The notes below the pieces were generated by a model, which saw nothing but the letters and a program-made list of their open reading frames with translations, was not told the DNA's origin and made no database searches. Of a DNA stretch of 64,000 nt, positions 27,160 to 37,402 are shown one piece after another. The DNA comes from Pseudomonas sp. SCA2728.1_7 (GTDB lineage Bacteria; Pseudomonadota; Gammaproteobacteria; Pseudomonadales; Pseudomonadaceae). The stretch lies in assembly GCF_018138145.1 (NCBI RefSeq), contig NZ_CP073104.1, positions 1,984,001 to 2,048,000 on the forward strand, written 5' to 3'. How positions within the stretch are numbered: position 1 is the first letter of the stretch; each line of letters starts with the position of its first letter. Position numbers and translations under genes: made by a program.

Positions 27160-27256
27160 GGGGCAACTCCACTTTCGGTCAATCGGAAAGCCGACAGTTT
27201 CCCGAGCGAGGCCGTGGCTGTCACCCCCTTTTTCTCAAGCCTGCCCATAGCCAGAT

Positions 27257-29095
27257 TCAATAACGATGTTTGCCCTGATGAATTTCGGCCAATACGTCGT
27301 CAGTGACCCGAACATAAGTCTGCGTTCCGGGCAGCCAAGCGTAGATCGGATCATCGCCCGTCTGACCGGGGTCGAAGCCTTCATTTTTCAGGCGGGTTTT
27401 CTGATATTTGAAGGTGCCGGTGGTTTCCATTTTCACCTTCACCCGCAGGAACAACGGCACCGCGTAGGCCGGCATACGTTCGCGGGCAAAGGTCAGCAAC
27501 TCGGCGAAATCCAGGGTTGCAAGGGATTCCGCAGGCGTGATCGCCGCCATTCCGGCACGGCCGTTGGTGTTGCGGATTTCCACGCCATAAGCCACTGCTT
27601 CGGAGATGTGCGGGTGTTGCAGCAACAGGTTTTCGACTTCAGTGGTCGAGACGTTTTCGCCCTTCCAGCGATAGGTATCACCGAGCCGATCAACAAATTG
27701 TGCGTGGCCAAAACCGATGTTGCGCAGTAGGTCGCCGGTGTTGAAAAAGCGATCGCCTTTGCTAAACACGTCGTGCAGCACGACTTTGGCGGTTTTCTGC
27801 GGATCGGTGTAGCCGTCCAGCGGCGCCTTCTCGTCGATCCGCGCCAGCAAAAGCCCCTGCTCGCCTTTGCCGACCTTGCGCATGAAACCGTCGGCGCTGC
27901 GCAGCGGCTCACCGCTGTCATGGTCGTAGGCCACCAACTCCCAAGCCATCAGCGAGAAGCCAATGGTGTTGTCGAAGTTGAGAATGTTGGTGAAACCGAT
28001 ATTGCCGTCGCTCGCCGCATACAGTTCACAGATGTGCTCGACGGCGAAACGGGTCTTGAACTCGGCCCAGGCGCCGGGGCGCAAGCCGTTGCCGATCATC
28101 TTGCGCACATCGTGGCGGCTGTCATCGGCGCTGGCCGGTTGATCGACCAGATAACGACACAATTCGCCGACGTAACCGATGGTGGTCGCGCGATAACGAC
28201 GCACGTCGTTCCAGAACTGGCTGGCGCTGAATTTGCGACGAATCGCGAAGCCCGAGGCGCCGTTGACTGCCGAGCCCCAGCACACGCAAAGACCGGTAGC
28301 GTGATACAGCGGCAAGGTGCAATAGACGACATCGTCGGGGCCCATATTGAGGGCGATCATGCCGAAACTGGCGGAGCTGCGCATCCAGCGACCATGTTTG
28401 AACACCCCGGCTTTCGGCAGGCCCGTGGTGCCCGAGGTGTAGATGTAGAAACATGGATCGTCGAAGAAGATCTGCTGGCTGCTCGACGGATTTTCGCTGG
28501 AGGCGTCGGCACTGGCGCTGATCAGATTGACGTAGCCTTCGGGCGCAATGCCCGGATAGCTGTAGGTGTCCTGATCGGCGACAAACCAGGTGCGCGGCGC
28601 GGTGATCGCCACTTGCTCGCGAATCGCCGCATAAGCCGGGAGCAGTTCTTCGCCGACGACAATCGCTACCGGCGCCACCAGATTCACGCTGTGGATCAGC
28701 GTGTCGCGGGATTGTGAAGTATTGAGCAGCGCGCTGACGGCACCGACCTTGGCCAGCGCCAGAATGGTCACCAGCAATTCCGGGCGATTTTCGATAAACA
28801 CCGCGACCACGTCGCCCTTGCCGATGCCCTGCCCGTTCAGATAGTGGGCAATGCGGTTGGCCCACTGATTGACCTGCGAATAGCTCAGCAGCACGTCGCC
28901 CTGCAGTAGCGCCGGGCCTTCGGGATTGCGCAGGGTCGCTTGCTCGAACGTCCAGCCAAGGCCACAGCTTTGGGTCGGATCCGTGACATTTGCCACCTTC
29001 ATGCCCTTGACCACCCGTGGGATGGCTTTGGCAATCATCGGCAGTTTGCGGAGCATCATGCCCCAGGTAATCGTGTCGCTTGGCGCGTGACTCAT
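27257..29095 (-). CDS. Long-chain acyl-CoA synthetase (FATP/FadD-like)
   Basis: 612 residues from the ATG at 29095, with GGGGAG upstream. The AMP-binding signature is YIYTSGTTGLPKAG; a later TGDLL and the KGENVSTTEVE segment complete the adenylate-forming fold. The closest match in layout is the very-long-chain acyl-CoA synthetase/fatty acid transport protein branch, in which an N-terminal membrane-associated segment (MLRKLPMIAKAIPRVVKG) precedes the catalytic part. It activates fatty acids, or steroid-type acids, with CoA and ATP. It is a single gene, divergent from the DUF3509 gene. Confidence 0.9.
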   Translation of the reverse strand: MSHAPSDTITWGMMLRKLPMIAKAIPRVVKGMKVANVTDPTQSCGLGWTFEQATLRNPEGPALLQGDVLLSYSQVNQWANRIAHYLNGQGIGKGDVVAVFIENRPELLVTILALAKVGAVSALLNTSQSRDTLIHSVNLVAPVAIVVGEELLPAYAAIREQVAITAPRTWFVADQDTYSYPGIAPEGYVNLISASADASSENPSSSQQIFFDDPCFYIYTSGTTGLPKAGVFKHGRWMRSSASFGMIALNMGPDDVVYCTLPLYHATGLCVCWGSAVNGASGFAIRRKFSASQFWNDVRRYRATTIGYVGELCRYLVDQPASADDSRHDVRKMIGNGLRPGAWAEFKTRFAVEHICELYAASDGNIGFTNILNFDNTIGFSLMAWELVAYDHDSGEPLRSADGFMRKVGKGEQGLLLARIDEKAPLDGYTDPQKTAKVVLHDVFSKGDRFFNTGDLLRNIGFGHAQFVDRLGDTYRWKGENVSTTEVENLLLQHPHISEAVAYGVEIRNTNGRAGMAAITPAESLATLDFAELLTFARERMPAYAVPLFLRVKVKMETTGTFKYQKTRLKNEGFDPGQTGDDPIYAWLPGTQTYVRVTDDVLAEIHQGKHRY

Positions 29096-29485
29096 GGAAG
29101 CTCCCCGTTCGACCTTGACGTGCAGATCGATGTTTTTATTTTTCGGGCTTTGGCTTGATGCAACCGACGCGTTCAAGCGCAGGTCGAGATCGAAAATACG
29201 TCAGCGCTTCTCGCGCTGTACACGCGGTTTTTGCAATGTTTTGTATCCGCTGACTTGGCGGGCGCGAAGATGATCGCCGGGGCGAGGATTGGTTCCGTCG
29301 AATAGACAATGATCCCGCAAAATGCAGGATGCACGATGGCCATTCATGCAGTTTGCACGACGACCTGAATTTTCTTATTTTTTAAGTTACTGATTTATAA
29401 GGGATTTTTTATTTTCAAATGCTGGCACAATCGCTGCAACCTCCTTTGCATGCTTGCCATTCAAGTGCATACGGAGCTGAAAGAC
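29096..29485. other. Divergent promoter region
   Basis: 390 bases between the acyl-CoA synthetase and the DUF3509 gene; AT-rich near 29370-29420. It likely holds both promoters. I find no ORF or RNA gene. Confidence 0.45.
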
Positions 29486-29764
29486 ATGAGCCTGATCCAA
29501 GAAAAATTTACCTCCCTGTTCTCCAACTTCGACGTCACCACTGCGCCACGCCCCGATGGCGGGATTCTGCTGACCCTGCGCAGCAGCGACGGTAAAGTGT
29601 TTAAACGCGCTCTGACTTATCAACAACTGCATGCCGGCGACCAACTGTCGTGGGCGATCAGTGCGATTCGCCGTGACTTGGCTGAGCAAGCCAGTGAACT
29701 GCCGCAAATTGCCATGCTGCAGAGCCAGCAGCGTTTTGCCCTGCCGACGTATCACTCGCTGTAA
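29486..29764 (+). CDS. DUF3509 protein
   Basis: 92 residues from the ATG at 29486; an earlier in-frame ATG at 29450 lacks a good site. The protein (MSLIQEKFTSLFSNFDVTTA, then LTLRSSDGKVFKRALTYQQL) matches the DUF3509 family, which is common in Pseudomonas and has no known function. It is cytoplasmic and transcribed alone with its own terminator. Confidence 0.8.
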   Translation: MSLIQEKFTSLFSNFDVTTAPRPDGGILLTLRSSDGKVFKRALTYQQLHAGDQLSWAISAIRRDLAEQASELPQIAMLQSQQRFALPTYHSL

Positions 29765-29785
29765 GTTCTAAAGCGCTTTAAACAA

Positions 29786-29823
29786 AACAGGCCGTGGAGC
29801 TTTCGCTTCACGGCCTGTTTTTT
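29786..29823 (+). terminator. Rho-independent terminator after DUF3509 gene
   Basis: The long stem AACAGGCCGTG/CACGGCCTGTT followed by a T-run, 22 bases past the stop codon. Confidence 0.9.
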
Positions 29824-29840
29824 GTGTTGATGCAAAACCC

Positions 29841-29929
29841 TGTGGGAGCGAGCTTGCTCGCGAAAGCGGTGTGTCAGGGATAAATTTTTATCTGATATTC
29901 CGCCTTCGCGAGCAGGCTCGCTCCCACAT
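29841..29929. repeat. REP pair
   Basis: TGTGGGAGCGAGCTTGCTCGCGAA faces a TTCGCGAGCAGGCTCGCTCC element about 40 bases away. It lies between convergent genes. Confidence 0.9.
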
Positions 29930-29944
29930 TGGGGTTTTGTGTGG

Positions 29945-30628
29945 TTAGAAAGCTTCGGGTTCTATGCCGGTGAAGGTGTCGACGGTGATGTGGCTGCCCA
30001 GTTCGCCGCCTTCACGGGCGAGGCCGCAGGTTTGCAGGCCGGCTGCCTGCGCGGCGTCGAGTTCTTCGACGATGTCCGAGAGGAACAGAATCTCCCCCGC
30101 TTCAACGCCAATGGCTTGCTGGATATTGGTGTACGACTGCGCCTCGCGCTTGGGCCCCGACGTCGTGTCGAAATACCCGCTGAACAGCGGCGTCAGATCC
30201 CCCGCCTCCGAGCAGCCGAAAATCAGCTTCTGTGCCTGAATCGAGCCCGACGAGTACACAAACAGTTGATAACCCGCCGCGTGCCAGCGTTTTAGCGCTT
30301 CAACGGCATCCGGGTAAACATGCCCCTTCAACTGCCCGGCGTGATAACCCTGGGCCCAGACCATGCCTTGCAAAGCCTTGAGCGGCGTGGCTTTGCGATC
30401 TTCTTCGATCCAGCTCAAGAGGATTTCAACAACCCGTTCAACATCGGCCTGCGGTGCGTTGCTGTCACGGCGTACGGCGTCGAGTTGCTCGGCGACATCG
30501 GCGCGTTCGGCGTTCTGCCGAACGAAATCCGGCAAATGTTTGGCCGCGTACGGAAACAGCACGTCAAACACGAAACTCACCGCGCTGGTGGTGCCTTCGA
30601 TGTCAGTGACAATGGCTTTGATCGACAT
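29945..30628 (-). CDS. mtnC: Enolase-phosphatase E1 (acireductone synthase)
   Basis: 227 residues from the ATG at 30628. The HAD signature DIEGTTS replaces the usual DxDxT and is diagnostic of MtnC. SSGS (motif II) and [12 protein letters not shown] (motif IV) follow. It enolises and dephosphorylates the diketo-methylthiopentyl phosphate intermediate to acireductone in methionine salvage. It is last in the operon MFS-mtnB-mtnD-mtnC, four bases after mtnD. Confidence 0.94.
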   Translation of the reverse strand: MSIKAIVTDIEGTTSAVSFVFDVLFPYAAKHLPDFVRQNAERADVAEQLDAVRRDSNAPQADVERVVEILLSWIEEDRKATPLKALQGMVWAQGYHAGQLKGHVYPDAVEALKRWHAAGYQLFVYSSGSIQAQKLIFGCSEAGDLTPLFSGYFDTTSGPKREAQSYTNIQQAIGVEAGEILFLSDIVEELDAAQAAGLQTCGLAREGGELGSHITVDTFTGIEPEAF

Positions 30629-30632
30629 CGAA

Positions 30633-31178
30633 TCAGTCCTCCAGACGCGGGAAACGGCCAGCGATGTCTTCGCCGGTGAAGTTGGCAACCCAACCTTCAG
30701 GGTTGTTAAACAGGCGAATCGCCACGAAGTGCGGATGCTCGCCCATGTCGAACCAATGCTTGGTGCCGGCCGGCACCGAGATCAGATCGTTCTTCTCGCA
30801 CAGTACGGCGTAGACGTAATCGTCGATGTGCAAGGTAAACAGCCCACGGCCAGCAACGAAAAAGCGTACTTCGTCTTCGCCATGGCGGTGTTCTTCAAGG
30901 AACTTGGCGCGCAATTCGGCTTTTTGCGGGTGATCGCTGTTCAGGCTGATGACATCGACGGTGATGTAACCGCGCTCGGTCATCAGTTGGTCGATCTGCT
31001 CTTTATAGGCGCTGATCACTTCTTCCTGGGTGGCACCGGGCTGGATCTTCGCGGCGGCTTGCCAGCGGTCGAAGCGCACGCCCTGCTCGGCCAGGGTCGA
31101 GGCGATGTCCTCGAAGTGCGTCAGCACCTTGTTCGGGATGTCGGGGCTTGAGACGTGATAGACGGACAGGCTGCTCAT
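30633..31178 (-). CDS. mtnD: Acireductone dioxygenase
   Basis: 181 residues from the ATG at 31178. This is a cupin protein with metal ligands in [13 protein letters not shown] (two His and one Glu) and [10 protein letters not shown] (third His). With Fe2+ it oxidises acireductone to the 2-oxo acid precursor of methionine; with Ni2+ it can give an off-pathway product. Flanked by mtnB upstream and mtnC downstream on the same strand. Confidence 0.95.
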   Translation of the reverse strand: MSSLSVYHVSSPDIPNKVLTHFEDIASTLAEQGVRFDRWQAAAKIQPGATQEEVISAYKEQIDQLMTERGYITVDVISLNSDHPQKAELRAKFLEEHRHGEDEVRFFVAGRGLFTLHIDDYVYAVLCEKNDLISVPAGTKHWFDMGEHPHFVAIRLFNNPEGWVANFTGEDIAGRFPRLED

Positions 31179-31271
31179 GGGGCAATTCCTCGGTATCGGC
31201 CTTGCCGTCCGGTTCTTGCAGACCGGTCGGGCACAGCATTTCATCAGGCAAATGGGCTACTTCCGGTGAAG

Positions 31272-31898
31272 TCAGCCTTGGCGGTTCATGACGCTGCGGG
31301 TTTTCAACTCGCATTCAAACAGAAACTCAAAGGCCTCGATCTGCCGCAGCGCATCGCTCATCTGCGCGCCCCAGGTGTAGAGGCCGTGGCCGCGAATCAG
31401 ATAACCAACGCAATCGGGATGGGCGTCGAGCCAAGGCTGCACCTTGGCGGCGAGGCGCGCAATGTCCTGATCGTTGTCGAAAATCGGCACGCGCACCCGC
31501 GATTCGTGAGTCGAGATGCCGCTGAAGGCTTTCTGCAATTCGTAGTCTTCGAATTCGATAAAGTCTTGCGGGGTCAGGCGCGACAGCACCGTGGCATTCA
31601 CCGAATGGGTGTGCAGCACTGCGCCGATCTCCGGCCGCCAGCTATACAGCTGGGTGTGCAGCAGGGTTTCCGCGGACGGTTTTTTGCCTGGCTCCAGGCT
31701 GTTGCCCGACAGATCGGTGGCGAGCACATCGTCCAGACCCAACTGGCCTTTGTGCTTGCCCGACACGGTCAGCAGCGCTTCGCTCGGCGACAGGCGCGTC
31801 GAGTAGTTGCTGCTGGTGGCCGGCGACCAGCCGCGACCATAAAGAAAGCGCCCGGCATCGACGATTTGCTGGGCGAGTTGTTCACGCGTAAGGCTCAT
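31272..31898 (-). CDS. mtnB: Methylthioribulose-1-phosphate dehydratase
   Basis: 208 residues. It belongs to the class II aldolase/adducin fold, with zinc ligands in HTHSVN and the later RGHG; WSPATSSNYSTRL is the typical N-terminal block. The enzyme dehydrates methylthioribulose-1-phosphate in methionine salvage. Its start codon overlaps the stop of the MFS gene by ATGA (31895-31898), so translation of the two is coupled. A 93-base gap separates it from mtnD. Confidence 0.94.
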   Translation of the reverse strand: MSLTREQLAQQIVDAGRFLYGRGWSPATSSNYSTRLSPSEALLTVSGKHKGQLGLDDVLATDLSGNSLEPGKKPSAETLLHTQLYSWRPEIGAVLHTHSVNATVLSRLTPQDFIEFEDYELQKAFSGISTHESRVRVPIFDNDQDIARLAAKVQPWLDAHPDCVGYLIRGHGLYTWGAQMSDALRQIEAFEFLFECELKTRSVMNRQG

Positions 31899-33040
31899 GG
31901 CCTGTCCTCTTGCATACGTGTGGCAATGATAACGGCAGCAGCGAGCGCCGCGAGACTGGCAATACTAAAGGTCAATGTCGCGCCGAGGGCATTCCAGCTG
32001 TAACCGGAATACAACGCGCCCATGGCGCCGCCGGTGCCGGCCAGTGCTGCGTACAACGCCTGGCCCTGCCCTTGCTGGCGCGCGCCGAAGCTACGTTGCA
32101 CGAACGCGATGGCAGCGGCATGAAAGCTACCGAAGGTTGCTGCGTGCAGAATCTGCGCGAACAACAGCACCGACAGAAACTCGGCGAACGAACCTAGCAG
32201 CAACCAGCGCAGCGCCGCCAGCAGAAAACTCGCCATCAGCACGCGGCGCAGGGAAAACCGCGCAAGAATCCGGCTCATCGCCATGAACATCAGCACTTCA
32301 GCGACCACACCCACGGCCCAGAGCATGCCGATGGTGCCGCGTGCGTAGCCGAGCCGTTCAAGGTGCAAAGTCAGAAAGGTGTAATACGGGCCGTGGCTCA
32401 TCTGCATCAACGCCACGCAACCGTAAAACGCCAGCACGCCGGGATTGCGCAGTTGCTTGAGGAAACCCTCGCCGGTCGGCCGATTGCCTTGCGGCGGTTG
32501 CGCATTCGGCACCCACAGACTGCTGAGCACGATGCCGGCCATGATCAGCACCAGCGCCGCCGGATAGATGTCGAGGCTGAGCCATTCGAACAGCCGCCCC
32601 AGCGCGACCACGGTGATGATGAAACCGATCGATCCCCACAGGCGAATCTGGCTGTAACGCGAGGTCTGCCCCTGTAAATGCGCGAGGGTGATAACTTCGA
32701 ATTGCGGCAGCACCGCGTGCCAGAAAAATGCGTGCAGCGCCATGACCATCGCCAGCCAGGCGTAGGTCTTGCTGACGAAAATCAACGAGAAGGTCAGCAG
32801 TGTGCAGACCGCGCCGAAGCGCACGATGGCCAGGCGTTTGCCGGTGTAATCGCCGAGCCAGCCCCAGATGTTCGGCGCCACGCAGCGCATCAGCATCGGG
32901 ATCGCGACCAGTTCACCAATGCGCGCCGGACTGAAACCGAGGTGATCGAAGTACAGCGCCAGAAACGGCGCTGTCGAGCCGAGCAAGGCGAAATAGAACA
33001 GATAGAAACTGGACAGCCGCCAGTAAGGAAGCGCCGCCAC
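31895..33040 (-). CDS. MFS transporter coupled to methionine salvage genes
   Basis: 381 residues with 12 predicted hydrophobic helices, starting YWRLSSFYLFYFALLGSTAP. The pattern resembles the small MFS branch with the phenylpropionate-type permease HcaT (RIGELVAIPMLMRCVAPNIWG). The 4-base overlap with mtnB suggests a linked role; import of a methylthio-nucleoside or sugar is an obvious guess but nothing in the sequence sets the substrate. aroC lies upstream on the same strand with a 34-base gap. Confidence 0.85.
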   Translation of the reverse strand: MAALPYWRLSSFYLFYFALLGSTAPFLALYFDHLGFSPARIGELVAIPMLMRCVAPNIWGWLGDYTGKRLAIVRFGAVCTLLTFSLIFVSKTYAWLAMVMALHAFFWHAVLPQFEVITLAHLQGQTSRYSQIRLWGSIGFIITVVALGRLFEWLSLDIYPAALVLIMAGIVLSSLWVPNAQPPQGNRPTGEGFLKQLRNPGVLAFYGCVALMQMSHGPYYTFLTLHLERLGYARGTIGMLWAVGVVAEVLMFMAMSRILARFSLRRVLMASFLLAALRWLLLGSFAEFLSVLLFAQILHAATFGSFHAAAIAFVQRSFGARQQGQGQALYAALAGTGGAMGALYSGYSWNALGATLTFSIASLAALAAAVIIATRMQEDRP

Positions 33041-33074
33041 GCCGGTTATGCCGCGACGGCTTTAAGGCCCGCCA

Positions 33075-34166
33075 TCAAAGCTGGCCCAGCACCGGCGTGC
33101 TCACACGCACATCGGCGTTCTGCCCACGGTGACGCAGCAGGTGATCCATCAGCACAATGGCCATCATCGCTTCGGCAATCGGCGTGGCGCGGATGCCGAC
33201 GCACGGATCATGACGGCCCTTGGTGATCACATCGACCGGGTTACCGTGGATGTCGATCGAACGGCCCGGGGTGGTGATGCTCGACGTCGGCTTCAATGCC
33301 AGATGGGCAATGATCGGCTGACCAGACGAAATGCCACCGAGAATGCCGCCTGCATTGTTGCTGAGGAAACCTTCCGGGGTCATTTCATCGCGGTGCTCGG
33401 TGCCACGCTGGGCAACCGAGGCGAAACCGGCGCCGATTTCCACGCCTTTCACTGCGTTGATGCTCATCAGCGCATGCGCCAGTTCGGCATCGAGACGGTC
33501 GAAAATCGGCTCGCCCAGACCGGGCATCACGCCTTCGGCAACGACGGTGATCTTCGCCCCGACCGAGTCCTGATCGCGGCGCAATTGGTCCATGTAGGCT
33601 TCCAGCTCCGGCACTTTATCCGGATCCGGGCTGAAGAAGGCGTTCTCTTCCACCGAATCCCAGGTCTTGAACGGGATCTCGATCGGGCCGAGCTGGCTCA
33701 TGTAGCCACGGATGACGATGCCCTGAGTGGCCAGGTATTTCTTGGCGATCGCACCCGCGGCCACGCGCATCGCGGTTTCCCGCGCCGAACTGCGGCCACC
33801 GCCACGATAGTCGCGCTCGCCGTATTTGTGGTGATAGGTGTAATCGGCGTGGGCCGGGCGGAACAGATCCTTGATCGCCGAGTAGTCCTTGGACTTCTGG
33901 TCGGTGTTGCGGATCAGCAAGCCGATCGAGCAACCGGTGGTGCGCCCTTCGAACACGCCGGAGAGGATTTCGACTTCGTCGGCTTCCTGACGCTGGGTGG
34001 TGTGGCGGCTGGTGCCGGGCTTGCGGCGATCGAGGTCGCGCTGCAGGTCTTCGAGGGAGATCTCCAGGCCCGGCGGGCAGCCGTCGACAATGGCGACCAA
34101 CGCCGGACCATGGCTTTCGCCAGCGGTGGTGACAGTGAACAACTTGCCGTAGGTATTGCCGGACAT
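33075..34166 (-). CDS. aroC: Chorismate synthase
   Basis: 363 residues, normal length. Signatures are [21 protein letters not shown] at the N-terminus, [20 protein letters not shown] in the middle and a late [17 protein letters not shown]. The enzyme uses reduced FMN to convert 5-enolpyruvylshikimate-3-phosphate to chorismate, the last shared step of aromatic amino acid synthesis. Its start is divergent from the alpha/beta hydrolase gene. Confidence 0.97.
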   Translation of the reverse strand: MSGNTYGKLFTVTTAGESHGPALVAIVDGCPPGLEISLEDLQRDLDRRKPGTSRHTTQRQEADEVEILSGVFEGRTTGCSIGLLIRNTDQKSKDYSAIKDLFRPAHADYTYHHKYGERDYRGGGRSSARETAMRVAAGAIAKKYLATQGIVIRGYMSQLGPIEIPFKTWDSVEENAFFSPDPDKVPELEAYMDQLRRDQDSVGAKITVVAEGVMPGLGEPIFDRLDAELAHALMSINAVKGVEIGAGFASVAQRGTEHRDEMTPEGFLSNNAGGILGGISSGQPIIAHLALKPTSSITTPGRSIDIHGNPVDVITKGRHDPCVGIRATPIAEAMMAIVLMDHLLRHRGQNADVRVSTPVLGQL

Positions 34167-34296
34167 GCAGGACGCTCCGTGAAATCAAACCCAAATTCGT
34201 GATGCGCGCCAGTATACGCAGGCTAACCGAGTAGTTCATCCTCGAACCTTAGTGGTGCTGGCGAGTCCAACCGGCACCTTGGCGAATGATGGCGTG

Positions 34297-35250
34297 ATGA
34301 TGCTGCGAGTTTTGATCTTGAGTCTTACCCTGTTTACGGGCTTTGCCCAAGCGACGGTCCTACAGCGTCCGGTAAATTTGGATACTGGCACCGGCGAGCT
34401 TTTCGGCTCGCTGTTGTTGCCAAAATCTGACAACCCGGTGCCGGTTGTCCTGATCATTTCTGGCTCCGGTCCTACGGATCGTGACGGAAACAACCCCGAC
34501 GGCGGGCGCAACGACAGCCTAAAACGCTTGGCGTGGGTGCTGGCCAAACACAACATCGCCAGCGTGCGTTACGACAAACGCGGTGTTGCGGCGAGCCTGG
34601 CGGCGACGCCGGATGAGCGCAATTTGTCGGTGGAAGCCTATGCGGCGGATGCAGTGGCGTGGGGGCAGAAGCTCAAGACTGATCCGCGTTTCGGCAAGCT
34701 GATCCTGCTCGGCCACAGTGAAGGCGCGCTGATTGCCAGCCTCGCTGCACCGAAAGTCGATGCGGCGGCGGTGATTTCCCTGTCCGGCAGCGCCCGCCCG
34801 GTCGATCAGGTGATCCGCGAGCAACTGGCCCGCAGCCTGCCGCCGCCGCTGATGCTGCGCAGCAATGAATTGCTCGACAGCCTCAAGGCTGGCCACACCG
34901 ACGACAATGTTCCGCAACCGTTGCAAGTGATTTTCCGCCCGAGCGTGCAGCCGTATCTGATTTCACTGTTCCGTCAGGATCCGGCCAAAGCCTTCGCGCA
35001 ATTGCAGATGCCGGCGCTGATCGTCCAGGGCAGCAATGACATGCAGGTCGGCGTTGGCGATGCGCAGGCGCTGAAAGCCGCCAAACCCGACGCCGAACTG
35101 GCGGTGATCGATGGCATGAACCATGTCATGCGCATCGTCCACAACGATATGAAGCGGCAATTGGCTTCGTACAAGGATCCAAATTTGCCGCTAGCGGCGG
35201 AACTCGGCGCGAAGATCATTGAGTTTATTGACGGACTTCGCGCCAGTTAA
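34297..35250 (+). CDS. Exported alpha/beta hydrolase
   Basis: 317 residues from the ATG at 34297 (an adjacent ATG at 34300 is possible; a further in-frame start at 34252 is less likely). The signal peptide MMLRVLILSLTLFTGFAQA ends at AQA. It has an alpha/beta hydrolase fold with the nucleophile elbow GHSEG, a YDKRG segment and a C-terminal GMNHVMR that supplies the histidine. It is probably a periplasmic esterase or serine aminopeptidase-like hydrolase. The substrate is unknown. Confidence 0.85.
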   Translation: MMLRVLILSLTLFTGFAQATVLQRPVNLDTGTGELFGSLLLPKSDNPVPVVLIISGSGPTDRDGNNPDGGRNDSLKRLAWVLAKHNIASVRYDKRGVAASLAATPDERNLSVEAYAADAVAWGQKLKTDPRFGKLILLGHSEGALIASLAAPKVDAAAVISLSGSARPVDQVIREQLARSLPPPLMLRSNELLDSLKAGHTDDNVPQPLQVIFRPSVQPYLISLFRQDPAKAFAQLQMPALIVQGSNDMQVGVGDAQALKAAKPDAELAVIDGMNHVMRIVHNDMKRQLASYKDPNLPLAAELGAKIIEFIDGLRAS

Positions 35251-35294
35251 CCGTTGTTTGCCCTCTAGTCCTGCAAAAAACGGCCGATAAGCCT

Positions 35295-35322
35295 TTGTCG
35301 CCAGCGCAACGGCTGGCGACAA
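35295..35322. other. Perfect inverted repeat upstream of the 263-residue gene
   Basis: TTGTCGCCAG faces CTGGCGACAA with 8 bases between and ends 27 bases before the start codon at 35350. It has no T-run on either strand, so it is not a normal terminator. It could be an operator or an RNA structure in the leader. Confidence 0.7.
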
Positions 35323-35349
35323 GCAGGGCTTGGACAGGATCTCGCCGTT

Positions 35350-36141
35350 ATGACTGATACCCAGACTTCACCCGACACCACCGCTGAAAAAGACGCACCG
35401 CCAGCGGTCGAGCTGCCGTGGGCGGATGTCCACGTCGAGCACCACAAGATGCTCCGCCTGGCCCCGCTGCAAACCGATCGCAACACCGGCGGGCGCCCAT
35501 TGCGCTTCGTCGAATTCGGCTATGCCGAGCGCAACAGCAAAGAAAAAAGCCTGATGCGCATGGCGATCAAACTGCCCGGCCAGCGTGTGCGCAAAGAGCA
35601 GAATCAGCTGGACGTGTGGGTTGATCACACGACCAAGCGTGTGCACTTCGGCCCGGACAGCGGCCTACAGATCGAACCGATGAACCGTGGCATCGGCCGC
35701 TACATGGCCGCGCAAGGCATCAACTGGGCGAAAAAACGTTGGCCGACCTACACCGTCGACGGCATGGACTTGAACAACAAGGACGCGCTGAACGAAGACA
35801 CGCGCCTGCGTCGCGATCATTTTCTGCGCGTGCATGGTTTTGATGTGGTGTACGCCGATGCCCAGCATTTGAAGGGCAGCGTCAAGGAAGTGCAGGTTGG
35901 CGATTTGCTCGGTGACTGGAACAGCGAAAAGCTACAGATTGTCGAGATTCTTGAGGCAGCGCAGATGCTCCAGCAGGCCGAGCAGAATCTGGCCGAGCAG
36001 GAAGTGAAGCTGAAGAAGCAGGAAGACAAGGTCAGCAAGTTCAAGCGTGAAGATGCTGGTCTGCGTTTCACGATTACCTGTCTGGTGGCGTTTGCGGTGT
36101 TTCAGGCGGGGTTGTTGATCTGGATTGCTACGCACCGCTGA
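35350..36141 (+). CDS. Conserved hypothetical protein with C-terminal membrane anchor
   Basis: 263 residues. The N-terminal two thirds are soluble (TDTQTSPDTTAEKDAPPAVE, then a domain with HHKMLRLAPLQTDRNTGGRP). A coiled coil (QAEQNLAEQEVKLKKQEDKV, residues ~200-235) and a single C-terminal helix (FTITCLVAFAVFQAGLLIWI) follow. This is tail-anchored topology, with the domain in the cytoplasm. It lies between aroC-linked genes and prmB. I know no function. Confidence 0.75.
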   Translation: MTDTQTSPDTTAEKDAPPAVELPWADVHVEHHKMLRLAPLQTDRNTGGRPLRFVEFGYAERNSKEKSLMRMAIKLPGQRVRKEQNQLDVWVDHTTKRVHFGPDSGLQIEPMNRGIGRYMAAQGINWAKKRWPTYTVDGMDLNNKDALNEDTRLRRDHFLRVHGFDVVYADAQHLKGSVKEVQVGDLLGDWNSEKLQIVEILEAAQMLQQAEQNLAEQEVKLKKQEDKVSKFKREDAGLRFTITCLVAFAVFQAGLLIWIATHR

Positions 36142-36164
36142 TGGCTTGAGACCGCCGTGCGGCC

Positions 36165-36225
36165 ATTCGCGAGCAGGCTCGCTCCCACCTTGGAATGCAT
36201 TTCCCTGTGGGAGCGAGCCTGCTCC
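36165..36225. repeat. REP pair, compact
   Basis: TTCGCGAGCAGGCTCGCTCCCAC faces GTGGGAGCGAGCCTGCTCC; the right arm deviates at its end (CTCCGGG). It lies between convergent genes. Confidence 0.85.
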
Positions 36226-36254
36226 GGGCGGCGTTCCGACGAAGCTTTTAAGGG

Positions 36255-37163
36255 TCAGACGCGGGAAGCGAACAGGGCCTGATGATCGCGGCACTGCTCC
36301 GCTGTCAGCATGAACACGCCATGCCCGCCGCGCTCGAATTCGAGCCAGGCGAAATCCACTTCCGGGTACAGCGCGTCAACGTGAACCTGACTGTTGCCCA
36401 CTTCAACGATCAGCAAGCCCTTCTCGGTCAGGTGATCCGCCGCTTCAGCGAGCATGCGTCGAACCAGATTCAACCCATCATCACCGCAAGCCAGACCCAG
36501 CTCGGGCTCATGCTGATATTCATCCGGCATATCAGCGAAATCTTCCGCATCCACGTAAGGCGGGTTCGACACGATCAGGTCGAAACGCTGACCCGGCAAA
36601 CCATCAAAACCATCGCCCTGCACGGTGTAGACGCGTTCATCGACGCCATGGCGCTCGATGTTCTGGTTGGCCACTTCCAGCGCTTCGAACGACAGATCGG
36701 CCAGCACCACCTCGGCGTTCTGGAACTCGTAGGCGCAGGCAATGCCGATGCAACCGGAGCCGGTGCACAGGTCGAGAATGCGCGCAGGTTCGGTGCCGAT
36801 CCACGGCGCGAAGTGGTTTTCGATCAATTCGCCAATCGGCGAACGCGGGATCAACACGCGCTCATCGACGATAAACGACATGCCGCAGAACCACGCCTCG
36901 CCCAACAGGTAAGCGGTGGGAATGCGTTCGTCGATGCGGCGCTTGAGCAGGCGTTGCAGGTTGACCAGCTCGTCGTCTTCCAGCGCGCAATCGAGGTAGC
37001 TGTCGGCGATTTCCCACGGCAGGTGCAACGCACCGAGCACGAGTTGCCGGGCTTCGTCCCAGGCATTGTCGGTGCCATGGCCGAAAAACAGATCCTCCCC
37101 ATGGAAGCGGCTGACGGCCCAACGGATATGGTCACGCAGGGTACGAAGGCGGGAAGTGATCAC
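36255..37163 (-). CDS. prmB: Ribosomal protein L3 N5-glutamine methyltransferase
   Basis: 302 residues. The methyltransferase fold shows [17 protein letters not shown] (S-adenosylmethionine binding) and the SNPPYVD motif that contacts the target glutamine amide. The N-terminal region and length match PrmB rather than PrmC. It methylates a glutamine of ribosomal protein L3 during ribosome assembly. The gene is divergent from the cysteine hydrolase gene. Confidence 0.93.
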   Translation of the reverse strand: MITSRLRTLRDHIRWAVSRFHGEDLFFGHGTDNAWDEARQLVLGALHLPWEIADSYLDCALEDDELVNLQRLLKRRIDERIPTAYLLGEAWFCGMSFIVDERVLIPRSPIGELIENHFAPWIGTEPARILDLCTGSGCIGIACAYEFQNAEVVLADLSFEALEVANQNIERHGVDERVYTVQGDGFDGLPGQRFDLIVSNPPYVDAEDFADMPDEYQHEPELGLACGDDGLNLVRRMLAEAADHLTEKGLLIVEVGNSQVHVDALYPEVDFAWLEFERGGHGVFMLTAEQCRDHQALFASRV

Positions 37164-37402
37164 GGCGCAGAACTCCAGAAAAAACGACTGGCGATTCTAG
37201 CAGCCAAAACGCCTGACGACGACGCAGGAAAAACATCGCGCCGACAGTAGGAGTTTTCTGTTTTTTGCATCAGCCATTGAACAGAACGTGTAACTTGACA
37301 AGGCTGCAGGCCAATAACGACGGTGCCTACGATGGTAGCGATTCACAGAACCGCTCAGCCAGAGGACAATGTCGCAAAAGCCCCACCCCAAGGAGCCCCA
37401 GA

